A stretch of 64,000 bases of DNA from Competibacter_A sp037045535 (GTDB taxonomy: Bacteria; Pseudomonadota; Gammaproteobacteria; Competibacterales; Competibacteraceae): the NCBI GenBank assembly GCA_037045535.1, contig JBAOHI010000073.1:310001-374000 (forward strand). Reading direction: 5' to 3'. Position 1 is the stretch's first letter, and the number at the start of each line of letters is the position of its first letter. The notes under the pieces were generated by a model. That model was not told the origin of the DNA and made no database searches. It saw nothing but the letters and a program-made list of their open reading frames with translations. Positions 36,576 to 45,547 of this stretch are shown one piece after another. The position numbers and the translations under genes are program-made.

Positions 36576-37445
36576 TCAACGATTGTAGTATGGGGACAAC
36601 TTGGTGACCAAGAATGGAAACTCCTCGGTCACATCGACGCGAACGAAAAACCTTTCGGTAAAATCAGTCTGGCGATGGCCAAACGTAAAAATGGCATCGA
36701 CCACCTGACGAGTTCCGCTGAGACGAGATAGCTGTGTTTCAACCTCCTTTAATGCAAAATCTCTCTGAAATTGATCCACCACTTTATGGTAAATCGCCGA
36801 ATAGCGCAGGGCCAAATAATTCAAGGCCCGATGTTCGTTGGTAGCACCAGCGTTGTCAGCCAATTGCATTACCCTATCGAGTAAATCCGCTGCTGATTTT
36901 TTAAATTGTTCAGGATGGATTTCTTCTGGGCAGGGTATTGAATCAATCAGCGTCTCATGATCGAAAGAATAGATCTGATCGAAGAACACGATCGGAATCA
37001 TCAAGCCGTTGCAAAGCTCCGGCGGCGCAATGGAACCGCGCGCACCAATGACAGCATCGATGTCCATTGGAGTGGGTGCAGGACGAATGGCAGCGACCAG
37101 CAAATCGTAGTCCAGCGGATCACGAGGTTTCAGAATGTACGTTTCCAGACCTTCGATGGTCAGCACCCAACATAGCTGCCTAACCAGATAACGGTTTTCT
37201 CGCTTGGACAGTACGGCATGGAACGTCTGTGGATCGGTCAGGCCAGCGGTTTCCGCGCGTCCGATCGCTTGTGCCAATTCTTTTTCGATCGACGGGCCAG
37301 GAAAGCGCGGTTCGATTCTTCCCAGTGCGTAAATATAGGAAAAACCGACCGACCCCTCACCCGCCATAGCGCAGCAAGCCCCCTTTCCTGCCGACCGAGC
37401 TTGCGGCGAAGCAATCGCGCTGTCATTGCGATCTTCCGAGTCCAT
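36576..37445 (-). CDS. Stand-alone PatG C-terminal-domain-like protein
   Basis: A 289-aa protein. After about 35 variable residues it matches, from memory, the domain of unknown function at the C-terminus of cyanobactin maturation protease PatG: YIYALGRIEPRFPGPSIEKE, then LAQAIGRAETAGLTD, ENRYLVRQLCWVLTIEGLET and YDLLVAAIRPAPTPMDIDAV. In PatG this domain is fused to the macrocyclising subtilase; here it is separate, and the subtilase is encoded two genes upstream. No catalytic triad is present. ATG at 37445 has AAGGGGAAT upstream. It lies 20 nt after the CGGC protein and 26 nt before the peptide gene. Confidence 0.75.
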   Translation of the reverse strand: MDSEDRNDSAIASPQARSAGKGACCAMAGEGSVGFSYIYALGRIEPRFPGPSIEKELAQAIGRAETAGLTDPQTFHAVLSKRENRYLVRQLCWVLTIEGLETYILKPRDPLDYDLLVAAIRPAPTPMDIDAVIGARGSIAPPELCNGLMIPIVFFDQIYSFDHETLIDSIPCPEEIHPEQFKKSAADLLDRVMQLADNAGATNEHRALNYLALRYSAIYHKVVDQFQRDFALKEVETQLSRLSGTRQVVDAIFTFGHRQTDFTERFFVRVDVTEEFPFLVTKLSPYYNR

Positions 37446-37465
37446 CCTATTCCCCTTTGAGTCAG

Positions 37466-37675
37466 CTATTCACGAGTAAAAGTGACCCAGCGATTGAGCG
37501 AAGCAGCTCGTTGCTGGCACCCACCACAGGGCTTTATTCCAACCGCATAAGTCACCCGTTTAACGACCTCTCCTAAACCGACTTCCTCCCCGACCAGAAA
37601 CCCGGGAAGACGCATGCGATAGCGGGGTCGGGTGTCTTCGTTCCGAGCGGGATCATTCGATGATTCTTCCGTCAT
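37466..37675 (-). CDS. Small CGGC-motif protein
   Basis: A 69-aa protein starting MTEESSNDPARNEDTRPRYR at 37675 with AAGG 7 nt before the ATG, 10 nt after the subtilase stop. The core MRLPGFLVGEEVGLGEVVKR followed by VTYAVGIKPCGGCQQRAASLN and RW is a compact motif; the CGGC could bind metal or be redox active. I do not know its function. Its placement between the subtilase and the PatG-C-like gene argues that it is part of the same pathway. Confidence 0.6.
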   Translation of the reverse strand: MTEESSNDPARNEDTRPRYRMRLPGFLVGEEVGLGEVVKRVTYAVGIKPCGGCQQRAASLNRWVTFTRE

Positions 37676-37685
37676 ACGATTACCT

Positions 37686-38602
37686 TTAGAGTCGAGCATC
37701 TTGCAAAAGCCGGTACGCACCCCAGGCATTCAACAGCGGCGGAGCTACCGATGTGCGCCGCACAGCGGCCGAGCGCGCAATCGCTAACCGCACGGCGGTT
37801 GCGGTCGCGTTCGGAAACTCCGACCAAAGCAAAGCGATTGCGCCAGTCACCAACGGAGCCGCAACGCTGGTACCGCTCATGACCAGCGGCTTGCCATCCG
37901 AATCGAGGCTCGTGATGGCATCACCCGGTGCGCTTAGACCATGCCGGCCAATCGACCGACCCAGGTTCGATTGCGGCATTGGCCGGCCCGCTAAATCGCA
38001 TGCCGCCACCGACACGATCCACGGATGGCGGGTAATGAGCGAACCGCCGACAGTTCCCTGATTCCCCGCTGCCGCCACCAGCAACACACCTCGTCGAGCG
38101 GCATCATTCAGGGCTGCGGTCAACGCGGACTCGCCGCGCCGCGACTGATGCACCAAGGCAAGGCTTAAATTCAAAAGGCGCGCTCCTGCCGCCATGCATT
38201 CCATAATCGCTTCTGCCAGACTTTCTAGTGTAGCGCTCGGTAGTTGCTCCCGCTCCGGTTCTTCACCTCACTGAAAACCGGGCGCACCAGCAAAGTGCAA
38301 GCCGGGCAAATCGCTGGAGCAACGGAACCACGCTGAGCAAGCAAAATTCCGGCCACAAAGGTTCCATGCTGGCAAGCCATACTGTCAGCATGGACGCATT
38401 CGCTCGCTCCACCACCCGGGATGACCTGAACCCGCTCGCCCGCCAACCCAGGACAACTGCTCGCGACAGGTCCATCGATAAGCCCGATGACCATTTCAGG
38501 TCGCCCCTCGGTTCGCTCCATTAGCGCCGGGAGATTAATCAGTTCCAGAGATTTCACATGACGCCTATTCACCGAGTCGCCAGTTGCCTGCCGTAATACC
38601 AA
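37686..38602 (-). pseudogene. PatA-like subtilisin (S8) protease, frameshifted
   Basis: Two frames together encode about 305 aa of an S8 protease resembling the cyanobactin proteases PatA/PatG. The first part has the catalytic Asp in VIGLIDGPV (about residue 43) and His in CQHGTFVAGILL (about 79), then CPACTLLVRPVFSE. The second has the oxyanion Asn in LLVAAAGNQGTV and the Ser in SGTSVAAPLVTGAIALL. The switch lies at GG 38239-38240 (CC on the coding strand): adding one C restores NYPSATLESLAEAIMECMAA, which fits the family. The start is uncertain: TTG at 38602, GTG at 38572 or 38557. No signal peptide is seen, so cytoplasmic processing is likely. Either a consensus error or genuine inactivation. 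Confidence 0.8.
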
Positions 38603-38611
38603 AAAACCCCA

Positions 38612-41600
38612 TCAGAAATCAAACTTAGCACTCATTAAAAACACTCTATCCGGAATGAATCTAGAACTGTACTGGGTTTTCGTAAATTCCGAAACTCTAA
38701 AACTGTCATCTTGATATTGAAAATCCTGATCAAATAAATTTCTAACTTCAACACTCAGAAGACCCCAACGCTTGGGAAGTCGATAGCCTAAGGCCACATC
38801 AACGACCACAAAATCATCCTTACTCTCCACCGAATTGGTTTCAACTTTCTGATCGACATAGCTCGCTCCCAATTTTGCAAAAAAACCCGATGGATTATAA
38901 TAACCAACAGCGAAAGGCACAATGATCGTGTCAATCCGTTCGGGATAGGGCAAGACAGGTCGATTATCTTTTCGTTCAAACCTCTCGAATTCAAACTCGG
39001 CATTTGCAGTCCAGTCTCTATCCAACTTCCAATAGAGATAAGCGCGATAGGTGTTTTCTAGCCAATTCTGATAAATAAATTCTTTCTCAGAATTATTAAA
39101 GATTGGCACCCCAAGATCGCGTTTTACGAGTTCTATCCCACCGTCTAACGCATCAGTTATCCGAGCATCGAGACCAACACCATACAGCGATGATTCAGTT
39201 CCATTATAATCATCAAAAAACTGATTGAATCCAGCTACCTGAGTTGGCTCCAGGGTTTGGTTAACGGGTAGAGCCCTTTTAGCTGTTTCAAGGTATGCCG
39301 CCCGCAAATCGATACGATTCGTGATATTCCACCTTATTCCTAACTTCGGAAAGAAGTCATTAACCAAATCAAGTTGATCTTGCTGAATATCATAGTGAAC
39401 CAGACCAAAAGTCCAAGTCAAATCCGTAGGCCAATTCAGATTACTGTAAAGATATCCATTCAATTCTTCATAGCTTGCGAGAGCTTCCGAAGAAAAAGCG
39501 CTATCGATGAAAGAATAACGGCTGATATCGGTATCCGCCATTTCAGCTCCGGTCACAATATTCAGTCGATCCATTCGAAGAATATACTGGGCCTCAGTTT
39601 GATGACTTGTACCATTGGTATGAAAACTGGTTTGATCGAGTGAAGTGCCCTTGAAAGACCTAATGCTTCCAAAGTCAGTATAAATGAAGGAAAGCAACAC
39701 ATCCGAACGGGGTGAAAGCGCATAATGCGCACCGAAGCGCCCTGTATCCTGATCAATATTTAAGCGAGCATTTTTTGAATATTGGGTAGGATCAAAATTA
39801 AGGACAAGGTCGCCTTGCTCTGTTTCCCTTCGCCGGTACTCCACCTGCAGATCGAGTTGAGGTGTGACGGCAACTTGCCCGAAGAGATTATAAATATCAT
39901 GCTGCTGATCATTGTTGGATCGAAATCCGTCCGTTTCGTAGTGAAATTGCCCCAGGCTGTATGAGAATCGATCAGTGATTCCCGATATCGTGACTTGATC
40001 GCTCAAAGTGTTATTACTACCGACAATCCCAGAGGCAAGCAACGTCGGCCGGTCGCGTACGAAGAGCGGATTGAATTCGTATAAGGACGCCGTTGTCGGT
40101 CCATCACCCGCTAGCATATGCAAGTTGGTTTCTGCGAGCTGGGGTTGCACAGGCGCCACATTAATCGGTTGTAAAAGCTGGGCTTGCAGCAGTTCGCTGA
40201 CCCGTGCGATTTCACGGCGAGGCATGGCCGAGTACGAATCAGCTAGCAAACGATGCGCCGAATAGTTGGCAGGATCGCTGGCGAGCGATTTTTCGCCCTC
40301 TTTCAAACCCAGCTGCTCAAATCCGATTTCGTTGTAGATTTTGCCCAAGGCGGCATCGCGGGCGGCCAAATCCTCGTCCAGTAGCAGCTTGGAGCGATAG
40401 ACGGCGCGGTTGTGGTTCAAGTCGATGGAGGTTTGCAGGTCCTGTACGGCTTCGACGGGGCGGTTGACGCTCTGCTGGCGGATGGCGCTGTAGAAGTAGG
40501 GCGTGGGGTCGCGGGGGTCGAGCCGCTGGGCGGCTTCTAGGTATTTGCGCGCGAGCCGGTTGTCTCGGGTTTCGTAGTACGCTTTGCCCAGGTAGCTGTT
40601 GTAGAGCGAGACTTTGGGTTCGAGTAGGGTGGCCTTTTCGAGTTCGGCGACGGCGGCGGCGGTCCGGTTCTGCCGGAATAGGATGAGCCCTAGGCCAAGA
40701 TGGGGTTCGCCGAGGGTCGAGTCGTGGGCGATGGCGTGCTCAAACGCGGCGGTCGCGTCGGCCCGTCGGTTGCGCGCCAGTTGCAGGAAGCCCCAGGTGG
40801 AGTTGACCAGGGCGTCTTGTGGGGCGCGCTGCCGGGCCCGTTCGGCGAGGATGAGGGCGTCTTCGGTTCGGCCCATGCCAAACAGTAGGCGGCTTTCCTG
40901 GATCAGGGCTTGTGGGTCGTCGGGGGCGAGCGCGACGGCTTGGCGGGCGCTGGCCAGGGCGCCGTTGAGGTCGAATTCGGCTTGTTGGACCCAGCTGAGA
41001 CTGAGGTGGGCGATGGGGGCGGTGGGGTCGGCCGCGACGGCTCGCTCGGCGGCCGTGCGCGCGGCGTCCTTGCGATTTTGTACCAGGGCGACTACGGCCC
41101 GCAGGCTGTAGGCGGTGGCGTCGTTCGGGTCGAGCGCTAGGGCTCGGTCGAGCGCTTGCTGGGCTGCGGGAACCCGGCCACGCAGGAGTTGGTCGCGCGC
41201 GGTCTGGGTCCAGTATCGGGGGTTGCTTGGGTCGGTCCGCCCGCCGCCCGCCGCATCGGTCGCCGGTAGCTCGGGGTAGTAGAGCGACCATTGCACCGCG
41301 TCTAGCGGGTCGAGCAGGACGCTCTTGCGGGGCGCTTCGCCCCGCCGGGCCGTCGCTTGTTCGTGGGCAGCAACCTGCACGCTGCCTTGCGCGTTGTGAA
41401 ATTCGACCCGCCCTTCCAGCACCGCTAGCCGCGCTACCTCCCCCGGCCCAACCGCTAAATTAAATTCAGTCCCCCGAATCGTGGCAGTCGCGAGTATGCT
41501 CCGCACTTCCAAAGATTCGTCGTTGCCGCGAACCCACACCTCGCCGCCCTGTAGGTGAAGAATATTTCGCAAAGGCGCACCCGAAGCAGGAGCCAAACCA

Positions 41601-41953
41601 CCTTCGGCGGCGATCTGCTTGAGTTCCAGCTGGCCATTGGCGTTCATTTTAAGCTGCGAGCCATTGACCAGCCGCAGAGCGATACGGCCGTCCTCAGCGG
41701 TCCTGATCACGTCGCCGGCTGCCAGTGTCGCACCGGCCCCAAGCGGCTGCCAGCGCCCGTTCCGCAACACTTCCGCCACACCAACCACGCTTACGACCTC
41801 TCCGGCGTCTTCCGCCACTGCCGGACGGAGCGCGAGCAGCAGCATCACCATCACCAGCCAGAGCAACCCAGCATGATACTGACGATTCCCCCTTGCAAAA
41901 CGTTGATTCGGCACTACCAGAGCGGCGCCTTCAAAGCAACGACAAACACGCAT
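38612..41953 (-). CDS. FecR-TPR-beta-barrel outer-membrane protein
   Basis: A 1113-aa protein with four parts. A signal peptide ends near ALRPAVA-EDAG (about residue 48). A FecR-type domain covers about 50-200 (GVAEVLRNGRWQPLGAGATL, RTAEDGRIALRLVNGSQLKM, TATIRGTEFNLAVGPGEVAR). At least nine TPR-like repeats span about 245-610. The rest (about 640-1113) is a beta-barrel of amphipathic strands with a TonB-receptor-like end (LSVEVRNLFDQDFQYQDDSF and terminal SAKFDF ending in Phe). There is no TonB box or plug. The barrel half is visibly more AT-rich than the GC-rich TPR half. It is the first gene of the leftward peptide cluster and could be the outer-membrane exit or a peptidoglycan-anchored scaffold. 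Confidence 0.85.
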   Translation of the reverse strand: MRVCRCFEGAALVVPNQRFARGNRQYHAGLLWLVMVMLLLALRPAVAEDAGEVVSVVGVAEVLRNGRWQPLGAGATLAAGDVIRTAEDGRIALRLVNGSQLKMNANGQLELKQIAAEGGLAPASGAPLRNILHLQGGEVWVRGNDESLEVRSILATATIRGTEFNLAVGPGEVARLAVLEGRVEFHNAQGSVQVAAHEQATARRGEAPRKSVLLDPLDAVQWSLYYPELPATDAAGGGRTDPSNPRYWTQTARDQLLRGRVPAAQQALDRALALDPNDATAYSLRAVVALVQNRKDAARTAAERAVAADPTAPIAHLSLSWVQQAEFDLNGALASARQAVALAPDDPQALIQESRLLFGMGRTEDALILAERARQRAPQDALVNSTWGFLQLARNRRADATAAFEHAIAHDSTLGEPHLGLGLILFRQNRTAAAVAELEKATLLEPKVSLYNSYLGKAYYETRDNRLARKYLEAAQRLDPRDPTPYFYSAIRQQSVNRPVEAVQDLQTSIDLNHNRAVYRSKLLLDEDLAARDAALGKIYNEIGFEQLGLKEGEKSLASDPANYSAHRLLADSYSAMPRREIARVSELLQAQLLQPINVAPVQPQLAETNLHMLAGDGPTTASLYEFNPLFVRDRPTLLASGIVGSNNTLSDQVTISGITDRFSYSLGQFHYETDGFRSNNDQQHDIYNLFGQVAVTPQLDLQVEYRRRETEQGDLVLNFDPTQYSKNARLNIDQDTGRFGAHYALSPRSDVLLSFIYTDFGSIRSFKGTSLDQTSFHTNGTSHQTEAQYILRMDRLNIVTGAEMADTDISRYSFIDSAFSSEALASYEELNGYLYSNLNWPTDLTWTFGLVHYDIQQDQLDLVNDFFPKLGIRWNITNRIDLRAAYLETAKRALPVNQTLEPTQVAGFNQFFDDYNGTESSLYGVGLDARITDALDGGIELVKRDLGVPIFNNSEKEFIYQNWLENTYRAYLYWKLDRDWTANAEFEFERFERKDNRPVLPYPERIDTIIVPFAVGYYNPSGFFAKLGASYVDQKVETNSVESKDDFVVVDVALGYRLPKRWGLLSVEVRNLFDQDFQYQDDSFRVSEFTKTQYSSRFIPDRVFLMSAKFDF

Positions 41954-42058
41954 TATCGATTATTCCCCCAAAAACTGGGCTTAGCCTGATCAATACATAG
42001 TTCATTGTATCGATAATACAACCCCGCATTTCTGTCAGGATAAAGCAACAAAATAAGA

Positions 42059-42074
42059 AGCAACAAGAACACCA
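42059..42074 (-). promoter_or_regulatory. Sigma-54-like promoter of the FecR-TPR/peptide cluster
   Basis: The minus strand reads TGGTGTT-CTTG-TTGCT. The invariant GG and GC are exactly 10 nt apart and the -12 TTGCT is perfect; the -24 right half is not consensus. A start near 42048 leaves a leader of about 95 nt before the gene at 41953. The sigma-54 response regulator of the same cluster makes it the natural candidate activator. Confidence 0.55.
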
Positions 42075-42168
42075 TAAATTGAAACAATCCAGCAGCGGAT
42101 CGGGGTGCGGCCCCAATCCGATAAAAAATCGAAAGCGATATCTAGTGGAACAAGCGAGCGTATTTGAT

Positions 42169-42214
42169 GTTTCAAAATGAAACGATGATTTATACAAAAT
42201 TTTCACTATTGAAA
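42169..42214 (-). promoter_or_regulatory. Twin inverted repeats, candidate enhancer sites
   Basis: GTTTCA-AAA-TGAAAC (42169-42183) and TTTCA-CTAT-TGAAA (42201-42214) are centred about 31.5 bp apart, three helical turns, at roughly -125 and -160 from the predicted start. Spacing and distance fit dimer sites for an NtrC-type activator. Inference only. Confidence 0.45.
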
Positions 42215-42254
42215 CATCTAATTAACCCCTTTCGCGGCGAATCATCAAAGACAT

Positions 42255-42737
42255 TCAGGTGAACTGTTCGATGATGCCGATATGGTGGGGATACTGCCGG
42301 ACGAGTGCCGACCGATTCGCCAACTCAAAATCGGCGAAATCGAAACCGGGCGCCACGGTGCAACCGACCAAACTGAAACCGGCAGGATCGTCCACGGTTG
42401 CCCCGAACCAACATCCAGCGTGGATCGCGAGTTGAAACCGCTGATCGGCAGTCGGATCAGCGCCCAATCGCCGAGCCACGTATCGACCCTCGCTATCGAG
42501 AACATGGACGGTCAGCGGCGAGCCGGTATAAAAATGCCAGAGTTCGTCGGATTTCAGCCGATGCAAGCGGGACCGCTGGCCACTTTTGAGCAGATAGTAA
42601 ATCGCGGTCGCTACCGGGCGTGGTCCCGCCCGATCCGGCAAGGCCAGCGTCAACTCGGCGGTGTAACTGCGCCGGAAATAGCCTCCTTCGGGATGCGGTT
42701 CGAGCTGTAGATAGGCGATCCACTCCTCGGCGGTCAT
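42255..42737 (-). CDS. DUF985 cupin-fold protein
   Basis: A 160-aa protein of the DUF985 family (cupin_5), starting MTAEEWIAYLQLEPHPEGGY. Motifs include FRRSYTAELTLALPDRAGPR, ATAIYYLLKSGQRSRLHRLK, SDELWHFYTGSPLTVHVLD and WFGATVDDPAGFSLVGCTVA. Some members are related to sugar-phosphate or small-molecule isomerase-like cupins; function here is unknown. The ATG at 42737 overlaps the moeB stop (ATGA), so it is coupled to moeB. Confidence 0.85.
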   Translation of the reverse strand: MTAEEWIAYLQLEPHPEGGYFRRSYTAELTLALPDRAGPRPVATAIYYLLKSGQRSRLHRLKSDELWHFYTGSPLTVHVLDSEGRYVARRLGADPTADQRFQLAIHAGCWFGATVDDPAGFSLVGCTVAPGFDFADFELANRSALVRQYPHHIGIIEQFT

Positions 42738-43483
42738 GCCACACGATCTCCACACGCCGGACAAGCCGAATCGCGCCGCGCCTTCATGGTCCGCCACTCC
42801 ATGCGGGCGGCGTCCAGCAGCAGCAAGCGACCGCCCAGCGTTTCGCCGAGGCCGGTCAACACCTTGATCGCCTCCACCGCCTGAATGCTGCCAATGATCC
42901 CCACCACCGGCGCGAGCACGCCGGTCTGGGCACAGGTTTCCGGAGGCATTGCCGCATCGCGGTACAGACAGCGGTAGCAGGCGCCCTCCCCGTCCGGCCG
43001 CCAAACCAATACCTGCCCTTCCAACCGGATCGCCGCTCCGGACACCAGCGGCACCTTGGCCCGGACGCACGCAGCGTTGATCGCCAATCGAGTCGGCAGG
43101 TTGTCGCTGGCGTCCACCACCACGTCGGCCTGCTGGACTCGCCCCAGCAATTCGGCATCGTCCAGCATTTTCGGAACGGTGATGATTTCCACCAGCGGAT
43201 TCAGCGCCAACAGCGTATCGCGGGCTGATTCAACCTTGGGCCGACCGATATCCGCCGTGCGGTGGACGATCTGCCGTTGCAAGTTGGAGAGATCTACCTT
43301 GTCGAAATCTACCAGCGTCAACTGCCCGACGCCAGCCGCCGCCAGATACATCGCCACTGCCGATCCCAGCCCGCCCAGTCCGACGATCAAGACACGGGAG
43401 CAGCGCAACCGCTCTTGACCTTCGATATCGAATTCCGGCAACAGAATTTGCCGGCTATAGCGCAACAGTTCTTCGTTGGTCAT
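42734..43483 (-). CDS. moeB: Molybdopterin-synthase adenylyltransferase MoeB/ThiF family
   Basis: A 249-aa E1-like adenylyltransferase. ATP-binding VLIVGLGGLGSAVAMYLAAA lies near residue 31, the Asp/Arg region LVDFDKVDLSNLQRQIVHRT near 60, and zinc cysteines are in CYRCLYRD and near the end CPACGDRV. It activates the C-terminal glycine of a ubiquitin-like sulfur carrier (MoaD or ThiS). The start MTNEELLRYSRQILLPEFD is the standard family N-terminus. MoeB versus ThiF cannot be decided from the sequence alone. Divergent from the ABC-F gene. Confidence 0.88.
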   Translation of the reverse strand: MTNEELLRYSRQILLPEFDIEGQERLRCSRVLIVGLGGLGSAVAMYLAAAGVGQLTLVDFDKVDLSNLQRQIVHRTADIGRPKVESARDTLLALNPLVEIITVPKMLDDAELLGRVQQADVVVDASDNLPTRLAINAACVRAKVPLVSGAAIRLEGQVLVWRPDGEGACYRCLYRDAAMPPETCAQTGVLAPVVGIIGSIQAVEAIKVLTGLGETLGGRLLLLDAARMEWRTMKARRDSACPACGDRVA

Positions 43484-43582
43484 CACAGCTCCAATCGATG
43501 AGGGAACGCCTGCGATTGTAGAGAGATGAATCGCGTGCTCGTACCCTCGTCCACCCCGGCAAGCTGATAAACTTGACCCACT

Positions 43583-45503
43583 ATGCTGACTCTGCGCCAA
43601 CTCTCCCTGCAACGCGGCGGCAAGCCGCTGTTCGAAAACGTGTCGCTGACGGTTTATCCCGGCTGGAAAGTCGGGGTGATCGGTGCCAATGGCAGCGGCA
43701 AATCCAGCCTGTTCGCCTTGCTGCGCGACGAATTGCACCCCGATATCGGCGATCTCGATCTCCCGCCGCGCTGGACCGTCGCCCATGTTGCCCAGGAAAC
43801 TCCAGCCTTGCCGGTTCCGGCGCTGGAGTTCGTGTTGGACGGTGATGCCGAGCTGCGCCAGATCGAGCGCGATTTGCAAGCCGCCGAAGTCGCTCACGAC
43901 GGAGCGCGGCAAGCCGAGCTACACGCTCATTTCGATGCCATCGATGGTTACAGCGCCCGCGCTCGCGCCGGCAAGCTCATGAGTGGCCTGGGCTTCGCCA
44001 CTGATCAACTGGAGCGGCCGGTCGCGGAATTTTCCGGCGGCTGGCGGGTGCGGCTGAATCTGGCGCGGGCGCTGATGTGCCGCTCCGATCTGCTGCTACT
44101 GGACGAGCCGACCAACCATCTCGATCTCGACGCCGTGCTGTGGCTGGAGCAATGGTTGCGTGGCTATCCGGGCACGCTGCTGTTGATTTCCCACGACCGC
44201 GACGTGCTGGACAACGTCGCCGACCACATCGCCCACATCGACCAATGCCGTATCACGCTTTACCCCGGCCATTACACTGCGTTCGAGGAACAGCGCGCCG
44301 CCCGACTGGCCCTGCAACAAGCGGCCTACGAAAAGCAGCAGCGAGAAATCACTCATCTGGAAAGTTTCATCGCTCGCTTCCGCGCCAAGGCCACCAAGGC
44401 TAGACAAGCCCAGAGCCGCATCAAGGCGCTGGAGCGGATGGAACGCATCGCCGCCGCCCACGTCGATTCGCCGTTCGAGTTCGGTTTCGCCGCGCCGGAG
44501 CGGCTGCCCAACCCGTTGCTGGCGGTCGAAAAAGTTGCCGCCGGCTACGGCGAGCGGCGAGTACTAGACAGGGTCGATCTGGTCATCGGTCCCGGCACCC
44601 GGCTCGGTCTGCTGGGGCCGAACGGCGCCGGTAAATCCACGCTCATAAAACTGCTGGCGGGAATGCTGCGGCCGCTGGCCGGACGGATCGAAATCGGGCA
44701 AGGCTTGGCCATCGGTTATTTCGCCCAGCATCAATTGGAACAGTTGCGGCCGGACTGGAGCGCGCTTGCGGCATCTGCAACAGTTGGACGAGCGTGCCAG
44801 CGAACAGGAGTTGCGCAATTTTATCGGCGGTTTCGGTTTCCACGGGGACCGGGCGCTGGACCCGGTGGCGCCGTTTTCCGGCGGCGAAAAGGCGCGGCTG
44901 GCGCTGGCGCTGTTGGTCTGGCAACGGCCGAACCTGTTGCTGCTGGACGAGCCGACCAACCATCTCGATCTGGACATGCGCCACGCCCTGACGCTGGCCT
45001 TGCAGGATTATCAAGGGGCGTTGATCGTGGTCTCGCACGACCGGCACCTACTGCGCACGGTCACCGACGAGTTTTTGCTGGTGGCGGAAGGCCAGGCGCA
45101 ACCCTTCGACGGCGATCTGGACGATTACCGCGATTGGCTAAACGAACGACAGCGAGCCGCGAACCGGGACGCCGCGCCGCGTACCGCTGGCGACGGCAAC
45201 AGCGCCGCCGAACGCCGCGACCAGAAGCGGCAGGAAGCGGAGCGCCGCCAGCAACTCGCCATCAAGCGCAAGCCGCTGGAACAACGCATTAAAAAGCTGG
45301 AGCAACGGCTGGAGAAGCTACATGTCGAGCAAACTCGCCTGCACGATGAATTGTCGGAACCGGTGTTGTACGAGGACGCCAACAAGAATCGGCTGAAGGA
45401 ATTGCTGTTGCGTAAGGCGCAGGTGGATAAGGACGTGGCGGAAATCGAGGGCGAATGGCTGGAAGCGCAGGAGGCGTTGGAGGCGCTGGCGAGTGAAGAG
45501 TGA
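43583..45503 (+). pseudogene. ABC-F ATPase (YheS/Uup type), frameshifted
   Basis: Two overlapping frames together encode about 640 aa of a soluble ABC-F protein with two ATPase domains and no membrane part; family members act on the ribosome. Domain 1 has Walker A GANGSGKSSLFALL, signature FSGGWRVRLNLARAL and Walker B LLLLDEPTNHLDLDA. Domain 2 has GPNGAGKSTLIKLL before the shift and FSGGEKARLALALLVW and LLLLDEPTNHLDLDM after it. A C-terminal coiled coil follows (LEQRIKKLEQRLEKLHVEQT). The shift maps to TT at 44766-44767: dropping one T restores SALRHLQQLDE. Probably functional if this is a consensus error. Confidence 0.88.
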
Positions 45504-45547
45504 TCGATCGTTGCCATGACGTCGCCCTTTTCATCAGGAGGGTGTAT

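Larger units (their letters stand above)
41954..42254. other. Regulatory region upstream of the peptide cluster (301 nt)
   Basis: No gene is visible in this AT-rich stretch. It contains the sigma-54-like promoter (42059-42074) and two inverted repeats (42169-42183 and 42201-42214), described separately. An additional TGAAAC half-site is at 42080-42085. Confidence 0.6.
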
